From NCBI GenBank assembly GCA_043757265.1, contig JAYUQP010000072.1:4318-68317 (forward strand): a stretch of DNA of 64,000 nt, given 5' to 3'. This document shows positions 1 to 8,603 of this stretch, piece by piece. The number at the start of each line of letters is the position of its first letter. Within the stretch, counting starts at the first letter, position 1. Made by a program: the position numbers and the translations under genes. The notes beneath the pieces were generated by a model. That model made no database searches. It was not told the DNA's origin and saw only the letters and a list, made by a program, of their open reading frames with translations. The DNA comes from JANPLN01 sp043757265. GTDB lineage: Bacteria; Bdellovibrionota; Bdellovibrionia; Bdellovibrionales; JAGQZY01.

Positions 1-650
1 CCATAGCGCGCAGCAAAGTCCACTGATCGAATATTTGATTTAATCATTTTTCCAACTTCGGAAAGTACATAGCTTCCAAAAAGGTGATCATGGTTGTCGT
101 TCACACGCTTAAAATCATCCATATCCATCATAAAAACGGCAATGCTGTGTTTGTAGCGGCGAGCGCGGTCGATCTCCTGATTGAGCCTCTCATATACCGA
201 GCGCATGTTGTAGAGACCCGTCAAATCATCGATATCCACTAAGTTTTGCAATTTCTCATTGGCAATGCGTAAATCATCTTGAATGCCCTTGAACTTCAAT
301 TGGCTCTTCACCCGCGCAATTAATTCCAAAGGCTGAAAGGGCTTACAAACGTAATCGAGCGCTCCAGCTTCGAGTCCACGAATGATATCCTCGGTGTCGC
401 GATTGCTCGTCAGAAACATCACCGAAACTTGGTCGTTGCGTTGGCGTATGAGCTTGAGCGTTTGAAAACCATTAAGGCCCTGCATGTTGATATCTAAAAT
501 CACGAGATCCGGGCGGAACTCGGTGACCAATTTCAAACCATCCACACCCGACGTAGCCTGTTTCACAAGCAACTGTTCGTGCTCCAAAAGCCGTGTGACA
601 AGTTTGAGATTGTCTTTGTCATCATCAATCAGCAAAACTCTATTGTTCAT
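1..650 (-). CDS. Response regulator with GGDEF domain (partial at window edge)
   Basis: The first 216 codons are visible and the C-terminus lies outside the window. The N-terminus is a receiver domain: acidic pocket D9-D11, phospho-acceptor D53 in the stretch ILDINM, T81 and K103 (CKPF). A short linker helix (about 115-140) leads to DDLTGLYNMRS, the standard opening of a diguanylate cyclase GGDEF domain. The window ends just where the RYGGDEF signature should begin, so activity cannot be judged. It would be a PleD/WspR-type cytoplasmic protein making c-di-GMP on phosphorylation. The start ATG at 648-650 has no strong Shine-Dalgarno. It is divergent from leuS. Confidence 0.9.
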   Translation of the reverse strand, partial: MNNRVLLIDDDKDNLKLVTRLLEHEQLLVKQATSGVDGLKLVTEFRPDLVILDINMQGLNGFQTLKLIRQRNDQVSVMFLTSNRDTEDIIRGLEAGALDYVCKPFQPLELIARVKSQLKFKGIQDDLRIANEKLQNLVDIDDLTGLYNMRSVYERLNQEIDRARRYKHSIAVFMMDMDDFKRVNDNHDHLFGSYVLSEVGKMIKSNIRSVDFAARY

Positions 651-1210
651 TAGATATTCTATCGGAATTTCGCCGGAATAATTTGAGATCGCTGGGCTGT
701 TACTAGACAATGGTCGCATCGGCAAAAGTCCCCCTGGACCGCTAGGGCTTTGCCCTAAAAAAGAGTTTCACATCCATGTTCTTAATCTCGTTTCAGATTA
801 ACACGCCACTTCCCAACCTTCCCTGATTTAGTTCTCAACGATCCAATTTGAATCATTTTCGCGGCAGCCGAGCCTACCCATTCAAGCTTTATTTTAGAAG
901 GGGCAATTTTTATCCTCTAAGGAGTGATGATCTGGTTATCTTGCCGAGAAATCGTGAAGTTTTTAAAAGGTATCTCTCGCAAACAGGATGTGCTCGCAGA
1001 GCGATGCGAGTTGAGCCATGGATGAACGTGTCTTCTTTCAAGGACTTCACGATTTCTCGGCAAAATAACCAGCGCGAACCTCAAAACGAGCTTGATCAAA
1101 AAGTGCTGTCTAAAAGGTGGTCCGAATGTGGGGAATCGGCTGCCGCAAAAATGATCCAAATTGAGATGTTTTTCCATGACTCCCTTGCCTCCGGTTGTTA
1201 TATCCAAACC
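651..1210. other. Divergent intergenic region with a large palindrome
   Basis: This 560-base stretch separates the response-regulator gene (minus) from leuS (plus). It holds a short hairpin near 744-758 (TAGGGC TTT GCCCTA) and a 137-bp palindromic unit at 934-1070 (listed separately). A plus frame stays open from 848 into leuS, but its translation is not LeuRS-like and mirrors the palindrome, so I do not treat it as coding. No clear sigma-70 promoter was recognised. Confidence 0.6.
934..1070. repeat. 137-bp palindromic unit upstream of leuS
   Basis: The arms 934-960 and 1044-1070 are 27 bases long and complementary with one mismatch. Weaker pairing continues inward to about 972 and 1032. The middle holds a further hairpin, CTCGCA/TGCGAG, inside 990-1012. 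It looks like a mobile palindromic element or a long leader stem. No T-box specifier or terminator architecture was seen. Confidence 0.75.
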
Positions 1211-3655
1211 ATGTCTTATCCACACACCGAGATCGATTTGAAATGGCAAAAAAAATGGGAAGAGCAAGCCGCCTTTAAGGCCATTGATTTTTCGCCAAAA
1301 CCTAAATTCTATGCTCTCGATATGTTTCCCTATCCATCGGGAGCCGGTTTGCATGTGGGGCACATGGCCGCGCTTACGCCTAACGATGTTGTGGCACGCT
1401 ACAAACGCCAAAAGGGTTTTAATGTTTTACATCCAATTGGCTATGATGCTTTTGGTTTGCCGGCGGAGCAGTACGCGATACAAACGGGCGTACATCCAGA
1501 AAAAACTACGCAAGCCGCCATCGAAAATTTTCGCCGTCAGCTGAAAAGTTTTGGTTTCAGTTTCGACTGGTCCCGCGAAATTTCAACGTGCGACCCATCT
1601 TTTTACAAATGGACTCAAAGTATTTTTAAAATCCTGTTCGATCGCGGCTTGGCTTATCAAAAAGAAGCACCGGTTAACTGGTGCCCGGCTTTAAAAACTG
1701 TTCTCGCCAACGAAGAAGTGATCGATGGCAAAAGTGAGCGCGGTGGACATCCCGTTATCCGCAAGCCGATGAAGCAGTGGATGCTGAAAATCACCGACTA
1801 CGCCGACCGACTCCTGAGCGACCTTGAGACCATCGATTGGCCCGAGCGCACACGCGAGGGTCAAAAAAACTGGATTGGCAAATCCATTGGCGCCTACGTG
1901 CAGTTTAAAATTAAAGACCACGCTGAATCCTTCAGTGTATTCACCACGCGACCAGATACTTTGTTCGGCGTTACTTTTTGCGTGATTTCGCCGGAGCATC
2001 CGCTCACTTTACAAATCACACCGACGGCGCAAAAGCCAGCCATCGAAAATTACATTCAGCTAGCATCAAACAAGTCCGAAAAAGATCGCAAGGCCAGCAC
2101 CGAAAAGACTGGCGTTTTTACTGGAGCGTTTGCTCTTCACCCCCTGACTGGTAAAGAAATCCCAATTTGGACTTCGGATTACGTATTAATGGATTATGGT
2201 ACTGGCGCCATCATGGCCGTTCCAGGGCACGACGTGCGCGATTTTGAGTTTGCTCAAACGTTTTCTCTCCCCATTGTTCGCGTGCTTGAAAGCGAGGAGC
2301 CCTTGCCATTTGAAGGCGACGGCAAACTTGTAAACTCCGAATTTCTAAATGGCCTCGGTAAGGAAGCCGCTATCGAAAAAGCAATTTCGTTTCTCCAGGA
2401 AAAAAAGCTTGGCGAAAAAACCTTTCAGTACAAGCTGCGTGATTGGCTTTTTAGTCGTCAGCGCTATTGGGGCGAGCCGTTTCCAATTATTTTCGATAAA
2501 GAAAACACAGCGAGGACCGTGCCTTCGATAGAGCTGCCAATTGTTCTTCCCTCGGTTCCAAACTACGAACCCTCCGAAGATGGACAAGCTCCCCTTTCCC
2601 GCAACGAAAGCTGGGTGAATACGCCCGAGGGACGCCGCGAAACCGACACCATGCCGGGCTCCGCTGGCTCATCATGGTATTTTTTGCGTTACACCGATCC
2701 GCACAATCAAAACGCCTTGGCTGATTTTGAAAAGCAAAAATACTGGATGCCTGTGGATCTTTACATGGGCGGCCCTGAGCACACTGTTGGGCATTTGCTC
2801 TATTCGAGATTTTGGCACAAGGTGCTCTTCGATCAGGGCCTTGTGAGCCACGCCGAGCCTTTCCAGAAGCTAGCGCACCAAGGAATGATTCTTGGAGCTG
2901 ACGGCGAAAAAATGTCTAAATCGCGCGGTAACGTGGTCAACCCCGATGATGTTCGCGGCGAATACGGCGCAGATGCTTTGCGCTGCTTTATTCTTTTTTT
3001 GGGCCCGCTCGATCGCGACAAACCCTGGAGCTCCACGGGGATCATTGGCGTTCGGAAGTTTTTGGAACGCGTATGGCGGCTGTGCGTGAACGATCAGAGC
3101 AAGCTGCTTCCGTCGGAAGCTGCAAATAACCAGCTGCTTCCTTCGGAAGCTGCAAATAACCAGCTGCTTTTAACGGACGCTCCGCTCCCTGAAGAGCTTG
3201 AGCGCGCTCTGCATAAGACAATCAAGAAAATTGGCGACGACATCGAAAGTATGAGCTTTAACACCGCCATTAGCGCGCTCATGATCCTGGTAAACGAAAT
3301 CTACAAACACAATTCCCACTCGCGCCTGGTGGTAAAGCCACTCTTAGCGTTGCTCGCACCTTTTGCTCCGCATCTCGCAGAAGATCTGTGGGAAAAAATT
3401 GGCGAAACTGGTCTCGCATCACTGTCTGCATGGCCCGCCTACAAAACTCATTTGACTATTGATAACACAGTCAGTATTGGAATTCAGGTCAACGGAAAAA
3501 AACGTGGCGCGGTTGAAATCAGCGTGGATGAAAGCCAAGACTCTGTGGTGGCTAAAGCTCTGGAAATCGAAGCCGTAAAAAATGCCATTGGCAACTTAGG
3601 GGTGGGGAAGGTTATTTATGTACCAGGAAAAATTCTCAACATCATCGCAAGATGA
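1211..3655 (+). CDS. leuS: Leucyl-tRNA synthetase
   Basis: Class I aminoacyl-tRNA synthetase that charges tRNA-Leu in the cytoplasm. With the ATG at 1211 it is 814 residues, a normal LeuRS length. The HIGH signature reads HVGH (residues 48-51, after PSGAGL), the editing CP1 insertion occupies roughly 220-410, and the catalytic loop is KMSKS at 567-571 (GEKMSKSRGN). The anticodon-binding helical domain follows. An open frame extends upstream to 848, but that part overlaps a palindrome and does not resemble LeuRS, so the start at MSYPHTEIDLKWQ is preferred. An odd in-frame tandem duplication of ten residues (LLPSEAANNQ type) lies just after the catalytic core, at 3101-3169. The downstream speA start overlaps or abuts the 3' end. 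Confidence 0.97.
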   Translation: MSYPHTEIDLKWQKKWEEQAAFKAIDFSPKPKFYALDMFPYPSGAGLHVGHMAALTPNDVVARYKRQKGFNVLHPIGYDAFGLPAEQYAIQTGVHPEKTTQAAIENFRRQLKSFGFSFDWSREISTCDPSFYKWTQSIFKILFDRGLAYQKEAPVNWCPALKTVLANEEVIDGKSERGGHPVIRKPMKQWMLKITDYADRLLSDLETIDWPERTREGQKNWIGKSIGAYVQFKIKDHAESFSVFTTRPDTLFGVTFCVISPEHPLTLQITPTAQKPAIENYIQLASNKSEKDRKASTEKTGVFTGAFALHPLTGKEIPIWTSDYVLMDYGTGAIMAVPGHDVRDFEFAQTFSLPIVRVLESEEPLPFEGDGKLVNSEFLNGLGKEAAIEKAISFLQEKKLGEKTFQYKLRDWLFSRQRYWGEPFPIIFDKENTARTVPSIELPIVLPSVPNYEPSEDGQAPLSRNESWVNTPEGRRETDTMPGSAGSSWYFLRYTDPHNQNALADFEKQKYWMPVDLYMGGPEHTVGHLLYSRFWHKVLFDQGLVSHAEPFQKLAHQGMILGADGEKMSKSRGNVVNPDDVRGEYGADALRCFILFLGPLDRDKPWSSTGIIGVRKFLERVWRLCVNDQSKLLPSEAANNQLLPSEAANNQLLLTDAPLPEELERALHKTIKKIGDDIESMSFNTAISALMILVNEIYKHNSHSRLVVKPLLALLAPFAPHLAEDLWEKIGETGLASLSAWPAYKTHLTIDNTVSIGIQVNGKKRGAVEISVDESQDSVVAKALEIEAVKNAIGNLGVGKVIYVPGKILNIIAR
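3101..3169 (+). repeat. In-frame 30-bp tandem repeat within leuS
   Basis: Two 30-bp copies (3101-3130 and 3131-3160) with two mismatches are followed by a partial third copy (3161-3169). Each carries an internal palindrome, GCTTCC-NTC-GGAAGC. The repeat encodes a duplicated ten-residue segment between the catalytic domain and the anticodon-binding helices. It keeps frame, so the synthetase should remain functional. Confidence 0.9.
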
Positions 3656-5615
3656 TAAAACAACAGTAGCGGATGCAAATATGACCACAACAACACCGAC
3701 ACCTTGGACACCAAAAAAATCAAAAGAGCTCTATGGTATCGACACCTGGGGCCGCGGATACTTCGACATTAATGATCGTGGCAACGTAATCATCTGCCCG
3801 CGTGGCGAAAACGGTCCCAAAGTTGACCTGATGGAACTCACTAACGATCTCAAAGAGCGTGGCATTCGCTCGCCAATGCTTTTGCGCTTTCCCGACATCA
3901 CCAAAGAACGCATCAAACTTCTCAACGAGTGTTTCGCGAAGGCCATCAACGAGTACAATTACAAAGGGCGCTACCAAGGCGTTTATCCAATCAAAGTAAA
4001 CCAACAGCGACACCTCGTGGAAGAGATCATTCGCTTTGGCGAAAGTCATTCCTTAGGCCTTGAATGCGGAAGTAAGCCCGAGTTGCTTGTCGTTCTCGCC
4101 ATGCTCAACAATCCAAAGTCCATTGTAATTTGTAACGGATTTAAAGATGCTGAGTACATCGAGACAGCAGTCCTATCGCGCAAACTTGGTCGAAACACGA
4201 TTATCGTTGTTGAGCGCCTCGAGGAACTCACGTTGATTATGCGCGCGGCTAAAAAGTTTAACACACGACCTAAAATTGGTCTCCGTGCAAAACTTCAATC
4301 CAAAGGTTCTGGTCGCTGGATCGACTCCGGTGGCGATCGTTCAAAATTCGGTTTAACCACCTCCGAAATTTTTACGGCCTTCGAAACACTTAAAAAAGAA
4401 GACATGCTGAATTGTTTGGACCTGGTTCACTTTCATGTGGGCTCGCAAATCCCAAATATTAAACAAATTAAAAACGCGCTCAAAGAAGGCGTACAGATTT
4501 ATGCCGAACTCCACAAGATGGGCGCTTATCCAAGTTACCTTGATGTCGGCGGCGGTCTTGGAATCGATTACGATGGCACCGGTCTTTCTGATTCGTCTGT
4601 TAATTACACCGAGCAGGAGTACGCAAACGACGTGATCTCCCTTGTCCAAGCGACGTGTGAGGAAAAAAACGCGCCGATGCCGACAATCGTGACTGAATCG
4701 GGACGTGCAACCGTGGCGCACCACTCAGTATTGGTTTTTGATGTTTTGGGTTTAAACAAAGTGGCGCAGCCGGGTCCTATTCCCGCTCTCGTAGAAACCG
4801 ACCACAAGGTGGTGCACGAACTACGTGATATTTATAATAACCTAACCATTAGCAATCTCCGTGAGAACTACAACGATTTGAATGACCTCAAAGACAACAC
4901 TCTTCAGCTGTTTACGTTTGGGCTACTTTCCCTTGCCGAAAAAGCCACTGTGGAAACGTTGTTTTGGTCGATCTCGACAAAAATGGCAAAGCTTGTGGAA
5001 AACGATGTGGATCATGAGGAAATCAAAAGCCACCTCACCGAAGTTCTTTCGGATACTTACTTTTGTAACTTTTCGGTGTTTCAATCTCTTCCTGACTCCT
5101 GGGCTGTTGACCAAATTTTTCCAGTTATGCCCATTCACCGCCACACAGAAACTCCGAACAAACAAACCATGCTTGTAGATCTGACGTGTGACTCTGACGG
5201 CAAGATCGCAAAGTACCTTTGTTTGGAAGATGGCATTCCAAAAACAACGCTACCCGTTCACGAACTAAAACCCGATGCGCCCTATTACATGGGTGCCTTT
5301 TTAGTTGGAGCGTACCAAGAAATATTGGGAGATTTGCACAATCTTTTTGGTGACACCGATGCGGTGCACGTTTCCATTTCGCAAGACGGTTATCAAATTG
5401 AACACGTCGTTGAAGGTGACACTGTTGCAGAAGTTTTAAGCTACGTGCAGTACAACCGCGAAGAGCTAATCAATCGCATCCGTAAGGCTAGCGAGAGCAG
5501 CATTCTTAACAATTCAATGTCTAAGCAAGAAGCCAAAATGCTCATCCAGTTATATCAAGAGGGCCTCTCAGGTTACACCTACCTCGAAGAGCCAGATCAC
5601 ATCTTCGGGGCCTGA
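3618..5615 (+). CDS. speA: Biosynthetic arginine decarboxylase
   Basis: PLP-dependent fold-III decarboxylase converting arginine to agmatine, the first step of the agmatine route to putrescine. The length (665 aa from 3618, or 644 from ATG 3681) fits SpeA. The PLP lysine lies in VYPIKVNQ (K105 counting from 3681). HFHVGSQI and the Gly-rich DVGGGLGIDYDG lie in the barrel, and the C-terminal substrate loop carries DLTCDSDGKI, with the conserved Cys. The 3618 start has a GGGAAGG Shine-Dalgarno and overlaps leuS by 38 bases; 3681 is the alternative with a weaker site. Translation is probably coupled to leuS. An agmatinase-family gene sits about 1.9 kb downstream, supporting a putrescine pathway here. 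Confidence 0.95.
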   Translation: MYQEKFSTSSQDDKTTVADANMTTTTPTPWTPKKSKELYGIDTWGRGYFDINDRGNVIICPRGENGPKVDLMELTNDLKERGIRSPMLLRFPDITKERIKLLNECFAKAINEYNYKGRYQGVYPIKVNQQRHLVEEIIRFGESHSLGLECGSKPELLVVLAMLNNPKSIVICNGFKDAEYIETAVLSRKLGRNTIIVVERLEELTLIMRAAKKFNTRPKIGLRAKLQSKGSGRWIDSGGDRSKFGLTTSEIFTAFETLKKEDMLNCLDLVHFHVGSQIPNIKQIKNALKEGVQIYAELHKMGAYPSYLDVGGGLGIDYDGTGLSDSSVNYTEQEYANDVISLVQATCEEKNAPMPTIVTESGRATVAHHSVLVFDVLGLNKVAQPGPIPALVETDHKVVHELRDIYNNLTISNLRENYNDLNDLKDNTLQLFTFGLLSLAEKATVETLFWSISTKMAKLVENDVDHEEIKSHLTEVLSDTYFCNFSVFQSLPDSWAVDQIFPVMPIHRHTETPNKQTMLVDLTCDSDGKIAKYLCLEDGIPKTTLPVHELKPDAPYYMGAFLVGAYQEILGDLHNLFGDTDAVHVSISQDGYQIEHVVEGDTVAEVLSYVQYNREELINRIRKASESSILNNSMSKQEAKMLIQLYQEGLSGYTYLEEPDHIFGA

Positions 5616-5617
5616 CA

Positions 5618-5636
5618 AAAGGTACCAAGTACCTTT
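5618..5636. terminator. Short perfect hairpin after speA
   Basis: AAAGGTAC-CAA-GTACCTTT begins three bases after the speA stop codon. The eight-base arms pair perfectly, but there is no long T-tract, so it is at best a weak terminator. Its GGTAC/GTACC core resembles the larger palindromes at 13.15 kb and 35.5 kb. Confidence 0.45.
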
Positions 5637-5703
5637 ACCGGCGGCACTGCGCCATACGCCTCATACCAATTTCACACCGTTGTCCTGAGCGAAAGAAAGT
5701 GGC

Positions 5704-6468
5704 TTATTCCATAGCGTCGTAGAGGAGCTCTGCCAGAGTTTTCGATGAAGCTAAGGGCGCAGCTGTAGGCGGAGACTCCGAAAGCTCGGGGTGCGCTTCT
5801 AGCAATTTTTGAATCACCAAATCGCGAATTTGATCAGAGATCTGTTCTCGCGAAATGGCCTCTGAATTTGAAAGATTGCCAACAACTCGCAATCCCTCGC
5901 GAAACCGTCGTGACATCTCCCGCGCCTCCGGCGAACGCAGGGCCGAGGAAATCGTTGAAGAATACACACGAATTTTCTCTTTCCCAACGTCTGACTTGTG
6001 CCCGCCAAAGTATGTATCAAGCCAAATTTCAGTCCGCTCGATCCGAAATGGCAGAGTCATCGTAAACGAGGCCAAAGCAAATTGTGAATCTTCGAACGGG
6101 ATGGACATCGTTACCCCAACCGTGGAGTGAGCCCGAATCATCGCTGAATAAACTGAATTGGCTTGCGACTCGCTGAGCGGTTTGTAGATCATTTCAAAAG
6201 CCATTCCGCGAGAAAAATAAAATGCGGTAACCCCCAACGAAATGGTCGATCTGTGCTGCGGATATGCCATGTTCAAAGCAAGATAGTTCTTAAGATAGTC
6301 TTCTTGGCTTGGTATTTTTGCCGATAAGTCCTTAACAGTTGAGTTCTTCACTGCGGAGAATACGGAGTCTGAGTATTTTACAGAGACGTCGAAAATTTCA
6401 ACACAACGAGAAGACGCATAGGTAAGCACCGGCAAAAGTAGAGTGGAGAAAGCTATAATCAAAGCCAT
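5704..6468 (-). CDS. Secreted hypothetical protein
   Basis: I do not recognise the family. With the ATG at 6466-6468 it is 254 residues and begins with a clear signal peptide (MALIIAFSTLLLPVLTYAS, cleavage near SYAS/SR). An AAGGA Shine-Dalgarno precedes this ATG at good spacing; the open frame runs further upstream but lacks secretory character. The mature part is mixed alpha/beta with no recognisable catalytic motif, ending in a Pro/Ala-rich tail. It is convergent with speA and divergent from the YqaA-like gene. Probably periplasmic. Confidence 0.7.
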   Translation of the reverse strand: MALIIAFSTLLLPVLTYASSRCVEIFDVSVKYSDSVFSAVKNSTVKDLSAKIPSQEDYLKNYLALNMAYPQHRSTISLGVTAFYFSRGMAFEMIYKPLSESQANSVYSAMIRAHSTVGVTMSIPFEDSQFALASFTMTLPFRIERTEIWLDTYFGGHKSDVGKEKIRVYSSTISSALRSPEAREMSRRFREGLRVVGNLSNSEAISREQISDQIRDLVIQKLLEAHPELSESPPTAAPLASSKTLAELLYDAME

Positions 6469-6958
6469 AGTCCTTTTAACAAAGCAAACCCAAGGCCAGT
6501 TATAATCGGCTCCCTCATGGCGTGTGCCTGCTTCCACACGATGCTCTCGAGTTATTTCGTCTAACAAAGGCCAATATCGCACCAGCGTTTGTAAGAAGCA
6601 CTAGTCAGCTCCGTAGCATTCCCAATATAATCCGTCTTAGATCCGTTAGACATGCACTATGATTAGGGAAAAATCGAACTGGGTTCTTTTAAATTACAAA
6701 GGAGGGTTGTGGTCATCTGTACTTTTTAGTCGTGGTTGCCCGGCATGCCGGGATTTATCAGAGTCATTCCATCATTTTTAATCTTAAGCCTTCTTCTTTT
6801 TTTTCGTCGGTTAAAGCTAGATTGTGAATCGGGGATATCTCGCTTCGATATTAGTAACGAAAATTGAAATTTGTTTTATCGCTGCTTAGCCGTCAGCTCG
6901 GAGCTTGTCTTCTATCAAGCTCTTTTGACATCGCTTAGCACGCGGACTATAAACAGAC
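6469..6958. other. Intergenic region with promoter and possible ORF remnant
   Basis: This 490-base divergent region holds a strong sigma-70-like promoter at its right end (listed). A 40-codon frame at 6659-6781 (plus) encodes a CPAC motif (FSRGCPACRDL) that could be a fragment of a thioredoxin-fold gene. It has no Shine-Dalgarno, so I do not call it. A short palindrome, CCCGGCATGCCGGG, lies inside that frame near 6740-6753. Confidence 0.4.
6925..6953 (+). promoter_or_regulatory. Near-consensus sigma-70 promoter (TTGACA-N17-TATAAA)
   Basis: TTGACA at 6925-6930 and TATAAA at 6948-6953 are separated by exactly 17 bases. The -10 ends only five bases before the ATG at 6959, so transcription would begin at or beside the start codon. 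That predicts a leaderless or nearly leaderless mRNA for the YqaA-like gene and its coupled agmatinase-family partner. Confidence 0.7.
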
Positions 6959-7543
6959 ATGCGCAAGATCTACAATTGGGTTCTGCAATTTGCATCCCAC
7001 CCTCAGGCTATCAAATTCATGATGTTTTTTACTTTTATAGAAGCATCTTTCTTTATGATTCCACCCTATCCACTTCAAATCGCCATCTCCATACAAAACA
7101 CCAAGCGCTCGTTGTGGATCGCATTTTTAAATACTATTGCATCAGTGGCTGGCGGATTGCTCGGTTATGCCATCGGTTACTTTTTTTGGGAATGGAGCCA
7201 GGAGTTTTTCTTTCGCTATATTTTTTCGGAAAAACTTTATCAGACCGTTGTTGAAGTCTATAATAATAATACTATTGTCGCATTGATCACAGCCTCCGTT
7301 ACGCCAATGCCCTTCAAAGTCATGGCTGTTATTGGGGGCGCAACTCACGCGCCGCTTACAACCTTTATCATTGGCTCCATTCTTGGCCGAAGTTTGCGTT
7401 TTTTTGCTGTGGGCATTCCACTCTACATCTGGGGTGAGTCAGTTAAAAATTATATAGATAAATACTTAGAGCGCATTGTTCTGGTTGTTACTGGCATCGT
7501 AATTTTATTTTTTGCTATCTACTACTTTTGGAGTCACACATGA
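6959..7543 (+). CDS. YqaA/DedA-like (VTT domain) inner-membrane protein
   Basis: A 194-residue polytopic membrane protein. The opening MRKIYNWVLQFA, the early FTFIEASFFMIPP segment (Glu followed by Pro-rich re-entrant helix) and the later GSILGRSLRFF stretch match the YqaA branch of the SNARE-associated/VTT (DedA) superfamily. Members act in membrane lipid homeostasis, often as lipid scramblases or transporters; a specific substrate cannot be read here. No Shine-Dalgarno is present because the promoter lies immediately upstream. The stop codon overlaps the start of the next gene (ATGA), so the two are translationally coupled. The pairing with an agmatinase-type gene is unusual. Confidence 0.85.
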   Translation: MRKIYNWVLQFASHPQAIKFMMFFTFIEASFFMIPPYPLQIAISIQNTKRSLWIAFLNTIASVAGGLLGYAIGYFFWEWSQEFFFRYIFSEKLYQTVVEVYNNNTIVALITASVTPMPFKVMAVIGGATHAPLTTFIIGSILGRSLRFFAVGIPLYIWGESVKNYIDKYLERIVLVVTGIVILFFAIYYFWSHT

Positions 7544-8580
7544 AATTTGATCCAAACGCTACAGGCGTTGCAACGGCCGGCATTTTTGGCCTTCCCTTCA
7601 CTTTTGAAGAATCAAAGTTAGTTCTCCTCCCGGTACCATGGGAAGTGACGACGTCTTATGGCAACGGCACTTCTCTTGGACCAGATGCTGTTTACGAGTG
7701 CAGTCGGCAGATTGATGTGACCCACGCCGACACCGGGCGCGCGTATGAAAAGGGAATGTTTTGGTTAAATGCCAAACAACCGCAATGGAAAGCGCTGAAT
7801 GACCAACTAAAACCCATGGCCATCAAAATCAAAAACCATTTAGAAACCGGCCACGAACTCGTTGGTGGATTTTTGCAAATGCAACAACAAATCAATCGCC
7901 AAGGAGCTGAGTTTCATGAAGACGTTTACCGCACGTGCAAAGAAATCTTAGCGCAGGACAAAATTCTGGGTGTCGTCGGCGGCGATCACTCCTCCCCGTT
8001 CGGAGCTCTGCGAGCGATTTCCGAAAAGTATAACGGCGACGTTACCGTGATTCATGTAGATGCCCACGCTGATCTTCGCAAGGCCTATCAGGGGTATGAG
8101 TTTTCGCACGCGTCAATCATGCGCAACGTGATGGAACATGGACTTGCGAAAAAATTAATTCAGCTTGGCGTTCGCGACTACTGCCCTGAAGAAGCCGACT
8201 TTATCGAATCGCGAAATGACATTACTACGTTTTACGACCGCACCACAAAACGCCGACTTGCTAAGGGCGAAAGCTGGATTTCCATCTGCGAAGATGTTCT
8301 TAAAAATGTTCCTACAGAAAATGTATACTTCTCCTTCGACATTGATGGTTTAAACCCCGCTCTTTGCCCACACACGGGAACACCAGTTCCCGGTGGCCTT
8401 GATTACGATCAAGCCATCGAACTCTTTAATTTTGTTTACGCTAATAAAAAACGCATTGTGGGTTTTGATCTTTGCGAAGTTTCCCCACCCGCGCCCGAAG
8501 AACTTGATGGTTGGGATGGCAATGTGGGAAGCCGCGTTTTATACAATTTATGTTGCTACACTTTAGCTTCCAGTGATTAA
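7540..8580 (+). CDS. speB: Agmatinase/ureohydrolase family protein
   Basis: Binuclear manganese ureohydrolase, most likely hydrolysing agmatine to putrescine and urea. It is 346 residues from the ATG at 7540, which overlaps the preceding stop (ATGA). Metal-ligand motifs are all present: GGDHSSP, VDAHADLR and SFDIDGLNP, followed by GGLDYDQ and the late DLCEVSPP. It is longer than the classical approximately 300-residue SpeB and belongs to the larger agmatinase-family branch. Assignment as agmatinase rather than arginase or formimidoylglutamase rests on the nearby speA and is an inference. Confidence 0.88.
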   Translation: MKFDPNATGVATAGIFGLPFTFEESKLVLLPVPWEVTTSYGNGTSLGPDAVYECSRQIDVTHADTGRAYEKGMFWLNAKQPQWKALNDQLKPMAIKIKNHLETGHELVGGFLQMQQQINRQGAEFHEDVYRTCKEILAQDKILGVVGGDHSSPFGALRAISEKYNGDVTVIHVDAHADLRKAYQGYEFSHASIMRNVMEHGLAKKLIQLGVRDYCPEEADFIESRNDITTFYDRTTKRRLAKGESWISICEDVLKNVPTENVYFSFDIDGLNPALCPHTGTPVPGGLDYDQAIELFNFVYANKKRIVGFDLCEVSPPAPEELDGWDGNVGSRVLYNLCCYTLASSD

Positions 8581-8603
8581 TTGTCTCCTTTGCTGGAGGT
8601 ATT

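Noticed and set aside
744..762. TAGGGCTTTGCCCTA hairpin as a c-di-GMP riboswitch part
   Set aside because: The conserved GEMM motif elements (tetraloop and receptor) are absent.
1100..1140. GGTGGTCC motif recalling a T-box
   Set aside because: No specifier loop, no antiterminator/terminator pair and no T-tract were found; the match is short and probably chance.
848..1210. Upstream in-frame extension of leuS
   Set aside because: Its translation mirrors a palindrome and does not resemble LeuRS; the family start fits the ATG at 1211.
6659..6781. 40-codon ORF with CPAC motif
   Set aside because: No Shine-Dalgarno and too short to be a thioredoxin fold; possibly a fragment, but unsupported.
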